DNA from: Aradus depressus | Taxonomy: Eukaryota > Arthropoda > Insecta > Hemiptera > Aradidae | Assembly (NCBI GenBank): GCA_963662175.1 | Contig: OY759216.1 | Location: 48,563,087-48,627,086, forward strand | Length of the DNA stretch: 64,000 nt | Direction of reading: 5' to 3' | In this document: in pieces, positions 43,245 through 52,794 of the stretch | Position numbering within the stretch: the stretch's first letter is position 1 | Layout: every line of letters starts with the position of its first letter | The notes under the pieces: generated by a model | What the model was told of the DNA's origin: nothing | Databases searched by the model: none | Seen by the model: the letters and a program-made list of their open reading frames with translations, nothing else | Program-made: the position numbers and the translations under genes

Positions 43245-43515
43245 GTTCCTGTGTCGGAGAAGAGAAGACTACCGTTTCAGCTGTCGAGGTAGGCAGTCAT
43301 TCCCGTCTGAAGTGTCAGACGAGACAGGATTGCTAGTTGAGCTGTCGGGGGAGACAGACACATTGATAGTTGAGCCGTCGGAGAAGATAGTCACTCCTGT
43401 TTTAGTGGCCGAGGTAGGTCGACATTCCTGGCTGAGCTGTCGAAGGAAGGAGACTCCCGTTTGAGCTGACGTAGGAGACAGAAGACTCTCATTTTTGCTG
43501 CTGGAGGGAGATCAT
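43245..43515 (+). repeat. Degenerate GC-richer minisatellite, about 45-51 bp units
   Basis: Variants of GAGCTGTCG(A/G)(A/G)G, followed by GTAGGCAGTCATTCC, GAGACAGACACATTG, GAAGATAGTCACTCC, GTAGGTCGACATTCC and GAAGGAAGGAGACTCCC, recur five to seven times. The frame 43243-43464 stays open through it and reads ETGLLVELSGETDTLIVEPS and similar, but no domain is recognised. It may be a decayed tandem array or a repetitive coding segment. Confidence 0.55.
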
Positions 43516-44606
43516 CCCTGCTGTCTATTTCCAAGGGACTGGAAGTTCCTCAATCTTCGTGAATTCTGGATGAGAGACCGCAGGCTGGAGTGTGGTTTGG
43601 AAAAAGAAGACTTTCAAGGTAACGGAACCATTTATTTTACATTTTTCTCCGACATCGAGACGAATTGCTGGCTGATCATCAATAGACATCTTCATATTGC
43701 GGGAGTTACAAGAACATTTAAGATCATATAAATTGTTTCATGTTTTATAGATAATTTATTCCAGATATGCGATTCATGGAGGGACGCCTCACTATTATAT
43801 GGTCAATGATTGTTTTAATAAATGTATGTTGTCTTATAAATTGTTCTCTGAACCCTCTATAGCCTCGCTTACCTTCTGAGTACGCACGTTAACCCCAAAA
43901 GTAAAATCATTTTCATATTAAATAATAAAAGTTATAAAGACCCCAAGCAAGGTCACTTCAATTTAATGGTGAATTGCGCCGGGTATATCTCAATTTAAAG
44001 ATATGAGGTAAGAGCACTACAATATATATATATATATATAAATTAAAAATATCAGTGAATAAAATAATAAAAAACTAAAAAAAATTATAATAATAATAAA
44101 AATATTAAACAAAAATAATTCGATAGAAATTATAAGATATTGGTGTGTTTTTTAGGGTGTTAAAGCCTCAACTTGTACCGTAGTGGTGAGTAGAGATGAA
44201 AATCTCCCCCCTCTCTTTAGTTTTGTAGAAAAAAGTCGATTATCGATAATCGAAGTAAGGAGATAACCTAAGAAAGGGAGAGAACCTTATCAGTGTGTTG
44301 TGTTTTGTGTATATAGATTTTGTAGGATTATACAACATAAAAGTTGTAGTAGTAAAAAGTATTAGCTTTCCATATATGTCATATATCGACATAGATCGCA
44401 GAAAGTTGTTCTGACATCATGTTATATTTATAGACTCTCAGTCTGGATTTAATTACGACTAGAGAAAAACATATATCCTGTGACTTTATTCTCGGCACGG
44501 ACGTACAAGGTTGGTAACTGAGAACTCTGGGTCCCGCTGAGTTTATCCGGCAAAAATGTGCCATACCGCTTGAAAGGTAAGTCCAGTAACGGCACAACCT
44601 GTGACC
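43516..44606. other. Unassigned stretch
   Basis: Contains a (TA)n run near 44022-44041. The 85-codon minus-strand frame (44379-44636) shows no recognisable domain. Confidence 0.3.
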
Positions 44607-44892
44607 CCCATTCCTTCGGCCAATTTTGCTGAACACTTATGTCAACCTTGTAGAGTATTGAATTTAAGAGTTTTTGTGTTAGTTAAGGCCTTCCCTTTGA
44701 CCAATCCGGCTGAAAATCTATAGGTTTCGTCATTATGGGGTTCTGGGTTCCAATATAAAATTTTGTATCTACACATTCATCCTATCGAGAGGTACAGGAA
44801 CTTTTTTTTTCATTTTTGAATCATGAAATTCCGGTGAAAACTCGAAAAAAAATTTCTAAACGATTACATCCTCTATAGCTTGGGAAGTAAGA
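44607..44892 (+). repeat. Family A element, 3' half
   Basis: TTCGGCCAATTTTGCTGAAC, GGCTGAAAATCTATAGG, ATTATGGGGTTCTGGG, TTCCGGTGAAAACTCG and CCTCTATAGCTTGGGAAGTA in the expected order. The 5' end is missing. Confidence 0.85.
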
Positions 44893-45614
44893 AGCCTACG
44901 CTTGGAAGAATAAGAGATATTTCCTGAATTCTCCAAGCAGAAAAAAGTCCCAGGGAATTAGTCTGAAAGCTTTCTGAGAACGATTTTAGGCTTTATAAAT
45001 GTCAATTCATTTTGTTTATTTCACAAGCAGAATAACTTGAAGGAAAAATAAACTGAAATAAGGATTATTCGCCTTCTCCTTAGAAAACTTGATAAATGGA
45101 GGAAGAAAAGAAAATACAAATAAAAATTTAATATTCTTGAAAGAGAGTAAAATATAAGTAAATAAAAAAAGTTAATGAATAAATAAATGAAAGATAAATA
45201 CTGCCATTTTCATTATATTTTATATTTACTTTCTTATGGAAACTGAAAATAAAATTTTAAATTGAACACTTTCATACTCGTCATTAAAAAAAATAATAAT
45301 AAAAATTAAATATAACTTCAAAACAGAGTTTCCATATTTATTGGAACTGACTTATAAGTTTGATCTACATACTTAAATGCTCACCCATTGTTTTCAGGGA
45401 AATCTTAGTTGTTCCTTGCTTATTGAATCAGGGCCCCGTTTTTTTAGTAGCCAACTCATTCTGGGCGGCCCCCGAGATCTGGCCCTCTTCTAAATAGCCC
45501 ATGTACTGAACAATTATTTCTTGAAAGCAAAAAAATTATGTGAAAGAAAAATAGTCATTCAGTCTAGGCCGAGTAGAAGAGACTGGATGTTGTATTACCA
45601 AGTATGTATAAGGG
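44893..45614. other. AT-rich stretch, no gene recognised
   Basis: Mostly A-rich low-complexity DNA (45040-45310). Near 45430-45500, GCCCCGTTTTTTTAGTAGCC and GGGCGGCCCCCGAGATCTGG are locally GC-richer without an open frame. Confidence 0.3.
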
Positions 45615-45945
45615 CAGTATAATAGATCAAAAATTCGATGTTGAGTTTTCCCTGAAATTTCATGTTCTATTCCAAAAATGAAAAAAAAAAAAAAAGTGGC
45701 CGTTTGTGTCTATGAACACGATAGTATGAATGTATCGATACAATGTTTTATGTAACCTGAACCCCTAGATTTTCAACCTAAAAACCCTAATAACTGTCGT
45801 AATGAATTTAATGACACCAAATTATGTGAATTTGAAACCCCATATAAACGACACCTATTGATTTTTAGCCAAATCAGCTAAAGGGAAGGGGGGAGGACTT
45901 AACTCAAAAATCCTAATAAATGCCGATAATATGAATGTGTTTATA
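45615..45945 (-). repeat. Family A element, 3' two-thirds
   Basis: AGATCAAAAATTCGATGTTG, TATGAACACGATAGTATGAAT, AACTGTCGTAATGAATTTAA, ATTTTTAGCCAAATCAGC and ATGCCGATAATATGAATGTG. The terminal hairpin is lost. Confidence 0.85.
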
Positions 45946-47342
45946 CAAAACATGTTTTCGAAATCCATGTCGAAAATCCACTTTCTTTCGATGTACCAAG
46001 TTGCCAATTCATGGCATTACCTTCCATTCTCTCTTTTTTTTGGAGTCACATGTTAAATATAAAAAAATGTGTGCAATTTTCTGGTGTAGGATCTGGACAG
46101 TTGTAAATAGACAAAATATATTTTATATTTTATTACTTTATTACTGTCGTGAATATATTGTGATTTCTTCTTAACTTAGTTAATTATATCTTTTTTTTTT
46201 TTTGTTATTTGCATGACATGGTCAAGTCATATACTTCTGAATAGTATTTCTTTCATCTTTTAGAAATACATTTATATTTCTTGATTTGAAATCAAACAAT
46301 ACCATTTTTGTTACATATATATTTAAATCGAAGTCGATTAATCTTTTTTTTTTATTGTTTTTTTCTTATGTTTTTATGTTTAATCAATTTTTTTTGTTAT
46401 GGGTCGAGATACATAAAAGGGGCATTGGATGCTGAAGTTGCGACCCAGTGTGCAACAACACGGAAACTCTCTCTTACACATAATTGATTGTGGTCTCTCT
46501 GATTGTGTAACTGATGTCATAAATGTAAACAAATGTTATAAATAGTTATTTTTATTTATTTATTTATTTACATATTTTCTAGGACGAATTGTTCGTCAAT
46601 AGTAAGTGCGATATTGAGGTTTGTCATGGGACGGCTGTACTGTTGAGGTAAGTGACCGAAGAGGAGTCCAGGCTAGACATAGAGCAAGTCCCTCTGTCAT
46701 GCCCGCTTGAGGCGTCGTGATGGATTTGTGGGGAAAGTGTTTGTGGATAATTGCGTCTTGATGGAGTTTGTCGTGAAAATTTTGATACAGTGTTCTGATA
46801 ACAGAAGCGGCTACTTCTCATGGCATATTCCAAAATAAAAAAAAATTAAAACTAATGTGTCTTTTTCTGTCTGCAGCTTTAGTCGTTGCCCATCCCTTTG
46901 TACCAGCTATCACGGTCACAGCCAGAGTCAGAACCGATTGTTGGGGCCATGTTTTGGTTGCCAACAATATTCCATCGCCATTATAAATGGATTAACAACT
47001 CATCTGTCCTTGGTTGTACCACTTCTCTTCTACAACATTTTTTTTGTCCTCTGGGTTATCTATTTTTGAGGCAGGATAGGCAATGTTTTGGTACTGGATT
47101 TGCAAGCTGTAGTAGACTATTCAAGGCAGTTCCTTTTAAAAAATTTTAAAATGAACTTAGAAAATAAATTTATTTGAGAGTGTACCCTGTGACTGGAGTA
47201 TGCCATGAGAAGTTGCCTGAATTGATGTTCTTTTTCACGCCATTCACGTAATTTTTATGCATTAATCAACAATTCCAACCTTTTTTTCCACAATTTATTA
47301 GACTATGTTCAACTCTGAGAACTAACACAACAAAAAAAAAGT
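45946..47342. other. Mostly unassigned; one coding-like frame on the minus strand
   Basis: On the minus strand 46833-46624 a 69-codon frame (MEYAMRSSRFCYQNTVSKFS to a TGA) follows a T-rich tract and has GC-richer, protein-like codons, but no domain is recognised. The word TGGAGTATGCCATGAGAAG at about 47196 repeats its start (TGGAATATGCCATGAGAAG) in the opposite direction, so the two form an inverted pair about 370 bp apart. An A/T-rich run with (TTTA)n lies near 46550-46572. Confidence 0.3.
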
Positions 47343-47660
47343 GGTCGGTGTATCCACCGGCTATGTACTTCCCCAGAACGAATTAATTAACTTTTCGCTC
47401 CTCCTTCAAAACCAGTCGTACGTACTGACATTCAACAGCTGACTTATATAGGGGTTCCTAGATCCTCATACTAAATTGTGTGTCTTTACATTCATTATAT
47501 CGGGTGTTCACAAACAGACAGAAATTTTTTTTTTTCATTTCGAAATTTCAATTTTGGAGGTCGGAAAACATAAAAATTTTGTTGAAAACTCCACATTTCT
47601 GAGTTATTATATAACTTCTCCAATACTTCATATACCTGGGGTTGGGGAAGTGAAAAAGGT
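47343..47660 (+). repeat. Family A element, short form with both ends
   Basis: Only about 318 bp. It has the 5' hairpin GGTCGGTGTATCCACCGG, TATGTACTTCCCCAGAACG, part of a single module, and the 3' terminus ATAACTTCTCCAATACTTCA-TATACCTGGGGTTGGGGAAG. It shows that the modules are dispensable and defines the minimal unit. Confidence 0.88.
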
Positions 47661-47898
47661 ACACTATAAAAGAGAATAGACTGACGTAATGGTTTCCAAT
47701 GTGAATCGTGACCTGAGTTTAATACCTGGCTCGAGTGTTTACCAAGTGATAAACTGTTAATATCGTCATATCAGAGGGCAATGGATCCCTCTTTTAAGAG
47801 AGATCTCACAAAGAGACACCTCTATGTTCTCCATTTTAAAATTACTATGGAAGTATTGTGATTCGGAACATGACCTATTGCTCTTCTACTCCCTGAAC
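47661..47898. other. Unassigned stretch between two family A copies
   Basis: Unique-looking DNA of about 240 bp with no gene recognised. Confidence 0.3.
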
Positions 47899-48330
47899 TA
47901 AGCGGTCAGAAATTCGATGAGGAATTTTCAACAGAATTTCAAAATGAAATTCCAAATTCCGGATACCAAAAATGAAAAAAAAAAAATGTGTTCTGTGTGG
48001 GTGTGTATGACTGTGAACATGATAACTGCCGGTAGAAGGAATGTATTGACACGAAATGTTATAAGTATATCCAGAACAATCTAAGGACAACACTTATTGA
48101 TATTCATCCAAATCAGCCAAAGAGGAGGAGGGGAATAGAGGGGGCACAACTCAAAACTCTTAATAACTGCCGATGTAATTAAGTTGACATGAAACTTTCG
48201 AAGTAAATTCAAAATCACATATGGACAAAACCTGTCGAGTTTCAACTGAATCGGCCTAAGGTAAGGTTGGGTTCAGTGAAGGGTAGCTTAGCTCGCACCC
48301 CCTCCCTCCCCCCCCCCCCCCCCCAAAAAA
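47899..48330 (-). repeat. Family A element with a C17 tract at its right side
   Basis: AGCGGTCAGAAATTCGATGA, GAACATGATAACTGCCGGTAG, ATAACTGCCGATGTAATTAAG and TCAACTGAATCGGCCTAAGG. Here the tract at 48308-48324 is C on the strand where this orientation would predict G, so it may belong to neighbouring DNA. Confidence 0.8.
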
Positions 48331-48603
48331 AAAACTGTCTGCTGTACTAATCTTAGTAATAACATGAAAATGTGACGAAAAGGCGGATACAAGTATACAT
48401 CATGCGCAGCGAAGCCCGGCCGCACCCAAAGTTGTGGAGGAGATAGGAGTATTTATGTAGAGTGATCATGACTGGCTCTACCTCTGATGGCGTCCTTACA
48501 TCGTTGTCGTGTAATGTGACTGATCCTTTCTGATACACTCTTCTAGCAAGTGTTGCCAAATAAGATGTAGTCTGACCTCTCACAGATTTTTATTTGAATT
48601 AGA

Positions 48604-48635
48604 TAGCCGGCTTTCGAGGTTGCCCTCATCATCAG
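48604..48635 (-). ncRNA. Hammerhead-ribozyme-like block, family H minus copy
   Basis: On the minus strand: CTGATGA, T, GAGG-GCAA-CCTC (perfect helix II with a GNRA loop), GAA, then AGCCGGCT (self-complementary helix III) and A. All core bases are present. The only departure from the textbook core is the extra T before helix II. Helix I pairing is weak in this copy. Confidence 0.6.
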
Positions 48636-48910
48636 GCAGTAGGATAATATAATTTTTTTTAAATTTGAATGAAAATTAAAATATTTTAGTAAATAAAATT
48701 AAAAATTTTTTATAATAAATATAAATGAATAAAACCATCTAAAAACTTTAACAATTTAAAATTTCATGGATGGGGACAGATAAGTTATTCCTGTCCCCCA
48801 TCATCGAGGTTGTGACTCAGATGGGGGACAGGAATAACTTACCTGTCCCCATTTAAATTTTATTTACTAAAATATTTTAATTTTCATTCAAATTTAAAAA
48901 AAAAAATGTA

Positions 48911-48966
48911 TTGTATCAGACTGCCTGATGATGAGGGCAACCTTGAAAGCCGGCTAGCTAATACAA
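48911..48966 (+). ncRNA. Hammerhead-ribozyme-like motif, family H plus copy, with helix I
   Basis: Core: CTGATGA at 48925-48931, an extra T, GAGG-GCAA-CCTT (one G-T pair) and GAA at 48945-48947, then the palindrome AGCCGGCT (48948-48955) and A at 48956, giving a CUA cleavage triplet. Helix I forms from GC/GC next to the core, an internal loop (CAGACT against TA), and six pairs TTGTAT (48911-48916) with ATACAA (48961-48966). This is the most complete candidate in the window. A two-strand helix III closed by a palindrome would favour cleavage as a dimer. Confidence 0.6.
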
Positions 48967-49030
48967 TAGCAAATACAAATCTGTGAGAGTTCAGACTACA
49001 TCTTATTTGGCAACCTGTGAGATATACATA

Positions 49031-49825
49031 TATGTATCTTCTTTTAGTTAGCATAAGCCGATAGATACGAATAGCATTAGTTGCACCAATAAATAAAATG
49101 AACAATCTACGTAACAATTGTTTTGATATGAACTCGAAAATCTCTGTTTGTTGTTGTCATTCTGTTGTTGTCATTCTGTTGTTGTCATTCTGTTGTTGTC
49201 ATTCTCTAAACAAATAACTATCTAATAAATAGGTGCCTACATCATATTTAATCCAATCTAATCCTAAAAGTCTACCTAAAACAATTGTTTTTCTTCAAAA
49301 CAGTTTTTATTCGGCAATATTTAAATAAATGAAAAACAAAAATCTCGGATAACCGTTCAGTTTACCTTAAAAAAACAAACAGATACGATTTTTTGGGTTA
49401 TTGCAACGGTAAATTCAAGTAATGAAATTCTTTCATGATATTAAAAGATGAAAAAATTCTTTACCACTTAGAAATTTGTATAGAAACTGTTCTGTGTGGG
49501 GAAACATTTTAGTCAATATCAAAGAAAGGTGCTGTGAAATAAATAAATAATGTTTAATACAAACAATATAAAGTCCTTTATAAAGTTAAGTTGATTATGA
49601 ACAATGGATTTGAAATAATAAAAAAACATAGGCTACCATTAAAAAATAATAATAATTTAGATTACTTTTTATGCTATAATTTTAGAACCTGAAAAAAATA
49701 AAATCATTTTATAAAGTCATAGAAAAAAAGGACCTGTAAAAAAAAAAAAAAGTAATAATGTTATAGGAGTCTTCGGATAAAAACCACCTGGTATATCGTA
49801 TAATAAACTTTAATAAATAATCATT
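49031..49825. other. AT-rich stretch with a 14-bp tandem repeat
   Basis: Four direct units of TCTGTTGTTGTCAT at about 49145-49205. The rest is A-rich DNA with homopolymer runs and no gene. Confidence 0.45.
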
Positions 49826-50053
49826 GAGCACGCCGTCCTTCGGAAGGGACAATAAGCTATGATCCTGAGCCTATACGTTGTCGGGACTCGTTAAAAACCC
49901 CATTCTAGATTAATAAAAATTTAGGGTAGACAAAATTTAGGACTCCAACTGTAGAGTCGGGCTCATATCCACTAGAGAGATGAAAGAGCGCTCTGGTAGT
50001 AGGCGATGTGAGCTCCTAGTTAAATCTGGGCGTAAGTCACAGTAACTAACTAA
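49826..50053 (+). mobile_element. tRNA-derived SINE (family S), headless
   Basis: TTGAGCACGCCGTCCTTCGG, CCTGAGCCTATACGTTGTCG, GTAGAGTCGGGCTCATATCC, the stem-loop (CGCTCTGGTAGTAGGCGATG) and AACTAACTAAAAAA. The head is missing. Confidence 0.9.
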
Positions 50054-50065
50054 AAAAAAATGTTC

Positions 50066-50255
50066 TCAGAGGAGGACAACTCAAACACTATAATAATAAT
50101 AATATGAGGATTGCGAAATCTCTGAATAAGACATGTATTAATTTTTAGCTGATTTGACCGAAGGAAAAGAGTTTAGAGGGAAAATGAAAACTGACTTGTT
50201 TACAAACAATTCGAGTTGAGGAAGTACATAGATGCTGATTTACTTTTTCTTTGTT
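50066..50255 (-). repeat. Family A fragment, 5' part
   Basis: In reverse order: GAGGACAACTCAAACACT, ATATGAGGATTGCGAAAT, TTGAGGAAGTACATAGATGC and TGATTTACTTTTTC. Diverged. Confidence 0.65.
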
Positions 50256-50829
50256 TTCCTATCAGGTTTCATTGATAAATCCCAGGAAGCTCGGGATAAA
50301 GTCTTCTCTCATTTCTTAGCTAGATTGTGTTTTTTTTTATTACCGCAAGGAGTTTAGGGAAGCGGAAGAACATTGAGAAGTCTTTTCCCAATATCAAGCG
50401 ACTCAGGTCATTCAACCCAAATACACAAAGAAATTTGGGAACAACGAGAACATAAAATGTTTTAGAATATATAAAAGTATAAGATTGAATAGAATTTGTA
50501 GCTTAAAAAGGAGAATATGTGTGTCTGACAGTGATTCATCGTTGATGTTGAGTGATGGAGTGTAATCTGATGTGGCAAATCAGATACGCAGGAAGTTGAA
50601 CGGATTGAAGAGCCCACATCTGCAGATCATATCAGAATGCAATCTGAATAGATCAGGTGGAGTCGAGTGCTACAGGAACAGGCCATATTCAAATTAGCCA
50701 GTCAAACCCACAATCAGTGGCCGTTCTGCAGTTTTGAGGACCCTCCGGGTTTTCCTTTAAAGAAGACCCGTCAAACACCAAAAAATATAGGGAGGAGAAC
50801 GATAAGGAGTCAATAATGTGAATTAAATC
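50256..50829. other. Unassigned stretch
   Basis: The stretch 50560-50720 (AAGTTGAACGGATTGAAGAG) reads as a short open frame (LNGLKSPHLQIISECNLNRS) with no recognised family. Otherwise nothing is assignable. Confidence 0.25.
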
Positions 50830-50897
50830 GTAACCATTCATTTACTTTCAAAATTTTAAATGTTTTTTAAAAATTGTTTTACCTGAACTGCTTGATG

Positions 50898-51078
50898 ATG
50901 CTAGCTCAGTGGTATGCGTGCTTGGCTAATGAGCTCAAAATAGCGGACTCGAAACCCGGCCGAGGCCCTTAGGGTTTTTTATCAGGGAGGTGAAGAAACC
51001 TTTCATTCAACCCGAAAACGAAAGATCCCTCTGGTAATAGGCGATATGACCTTCTAGGCCCAGTCATAATAACTAAAT
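50898..51078 (+). mobile_element. tRNA-derived SINE (family S), body deleted
   Basis: CTAGCTCAGTGGTATGCGTG (A box), TCGAAACCCGGCCGAGG (B box), CAGGGAGGTGAAGAAACC, then directly CGAAAACGAAAGATCCCTC and TAATAGGCGATATGACC. It ends AATAACTAAATAG. Confidence 0.85.
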
Positions 51079-51124
51079 AGCAAACTACTTTTGAAATTTT
51101 AAATCAAATTAAATTTTAATTCCC

Positions 51125-51325
51125 GATGGTCCCGATACTATGAGATGTCAGGTATTCATTAAATACCCCTACCCTAGGTGAATAAAGCAAGGTAGGCAAA
51201 ATTTAGGACTCTCATAGTAAAGTCGGGCTCATGTCCACCACAGTGACGAAAGATCCTTCTGGTAGTTGGCGATATGAACTTCTAGTTAAAGCCCAGGCAT
51301 GTGTCATAATAACTAAATAGCTAAC
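51125..51325 (+). mobile_element. tRNA-derived SINE (family S), 3' half
   Basis: GATGGTCCCGATACTATGAG, TACCCCTACCCTAGGTGAAT, AGTCGGGCTCATGTCCACC, TTGGCGATATGAACTTC and AATAACTAAATAGCTAACTA. It repeats the same AACTAAATAG-ACTACTTTTGA junction as the copy just before it, which points to a local tandem duplication. Confidence 0.85.
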
Positions 51326-51534
51326 TACTTTTGACATTTTAAATTGTTTTTTTTTTATTAATGTTTTGCCAGACTGTCTGATGATAAAGGCAACCTCGAA
51401 AGTCGGCTAGCATTAAATAACAAAATCTATGAGAGGTCAGAATAATAAATATAAATAATTTTAAAAATACAAAAAAAAAACATACGTCGACCATTGAGTT
51501 TTTCGAACTTTTACATAACTAAAGATACCAAGAA

Positions 51535-51715
51535 AATTTTCAGCCATGACTTAACAAATACTCAGTATTGAAGATGGTAGCAATACCGAAAGTACTCCCA
51601 TATATTTTGTATATCTTCTGAAATAGACAATATTTTTAAAAAACACTCTTTTTTCTTTATATTTTTATTAAGTGTTTCACAATATCTCTGCGAAAATATT
51701 ATGTATCATTTTATA
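51535..51715 (+). mobile_element. Solo family C (Penelope-like) 3' region
   Basis: The block at 51568-51601 reads TTGAAGA (core C changed to T), T, GGTA-GCAA-TACC, GAA, AGTACT (palindrome), C and CCAT, followed by TCTGAAATAGACAATATTT and CACAATATCTCTGCGAAAAT. No coding sequence accompanies it. Confidence 0.65.
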
Positions 51716-51879
51716 TAACTTACGCTATCCTGTAGTACAGCTATGAAGGCAATAAATAGAAGGAACGATTATAAATAAAAAAAGAATAACATAAAGTATT
51801 TTATGGGAAATGTTTGAAACTTTTAACCTTTACATATCCACATTTTAATATTAAAACTTCTAGAACTTTTTTACTTTCC

Positions 51880-52150
51880 TAGTCATAAAAAGTAGGTATA
51901 GGGAATGTTATGTAATCTGTCAGAAATGTTATGTAGAGGAGAGATCAGAAGGGCGAGCTTAACTCGAAAACCCTAATAACTGCCGATGTAAGAATTGTAT
52001 CTATAAAAAATTTAGTATGAGGATTCAGATATCTCTGTGTATGTAAACTATTATTGATTTTCAGCCAAAACAGACGATTGATTTTAAAGGGAGAGCAGAA
52101 ACATATTGATTAATTCGTGCTGGGGAAGTACATTGTCGGTCATTCACAAT
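51880..52150 (-). repeat. Family A element, internally deleted
   Basis: Both ends are recognisable: AGGTATAGGGAATGTTATG at the 3' side, and TTAATTCGTGCTGGGGAAGT plus GTCGGTCATTCACAA at the 5' side, with one module (ATAACTGCCGATGTAAGAAT) left between. Confidence 0.85.
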
Positions 52151-52168
52151 AATATTTTAGGGACAATA

Positions 52169-52258
52169 CAGGGTGGCGCAACGTAATGCAACACTATATT
52201 TTGACCATGACGGTTGGAGTTGAAAAATGAAAAAAACACCCTCAAGTGGGCCACCCTG
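52169..52258. mobile_element. Mini MITE of about 90 bp with CAGGGTGGC ends
   Basis: The left end CAGGGTGGC follows TA (52167-52168). The right end GCCACCCTG is followed by TGTA. The inverted ends are nine bases and the interior is TTGGAGTTGAAAAATG-like AT-rich DNA. It resembles mariner-type miniatures but is too short to assign. Confidence 0.5.
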
Positions 52259-52261
52259 TGT

Positions 52262-52794
52262 ATACGTCTTTATGCTTAACCATTGTCGATCAGACTACAA
52301 TTTAAAAAAAAATATATGGTTTTGGAAGGAAGTGATTCAACAACGCAATTGTTTTTTTGTTTTTTTAATTATTATAGATTTTTATTTTTATTATTATTTT
52401 TTTTTTGTTTTTAATAATTAAGATTCATTCTCGTTCCGACCTAACACTGGGTGGCTTTCCTCTCACATGCCATTCACGCCACCATATCTATATACTTACC
52501 TACCATCATAGATGCTGGTTGTTACACCCTAGCAACAGTTGTATATTTATAAATGAAAGACAAACAAAAAAGAAAATTATTAGAGAATAGTAGAAACGCT
52601 TGACCACGGCTGCAAAAAACTATTTTATTCAATTTGTTTGCCGAAACAAACTTCTAGAATAGCTGAATCAACAAAAAGTAGAAGAAAAAAAATCATAAAA
52701 GAAGAAAAAACTCAATGGGTACTTTTGATAAGATTTGTTGAATAAGAGACCAACATGGCAAATATTTGTCAAACAGAATAAGAAATAGGATGAG
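52262..52794. other. Unassigned T-rich stretch
   Basis: T-rich DNA (52340-52415), then mixed DNA leading into the tandem array. No gene recognised. Confidence 0.3.

Larger units (their letters stand above)
48560..49030. mobile_element. Inverted pair of family H elements with hammerhead-like cores
   Basis: A minus copy (48560-48800) and a plus copy (48815-49030) face away from a short centre. Both contain GACAGGAATAAC/GTTATTCCTGTC, the AATGAAAATTAAAATATTTTAGTAAAT spacer words (given here only as a landmark near 48667 and 48865), the hammerhead-like block, and GAGAGGTCAGACTACATCTTATTTGG-type ends near 48570 and 48990. The 9-bp hairpin GGGGACAGG / CCTGTCCCC (48824-48832, 48842-48850) lies in the plus copy. 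The arrangement resembles the inverted family P pair at 35.2 kb. Confidence 0.75.
50830..51440 (+). mobile_element. Family H element interrupted by two SINE copies
   Basis: Family H parts are 50830-50897 (ends ACTGCTTGATGATG), about 51080-51120 (TTTGAAATTTTAAATCAAA) and 51325-51440 (TTTGACATTTTAAATTG, then the hammerhead-like block at 51378-51410: CTGATGA, T, AAAGGCAACCTC, GAAAG, TCGGCTAGC). The first part ends inside a second, cut hammerhead-like block, so at least two family H units were present here before the SINEs. Confidence 0.6.
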
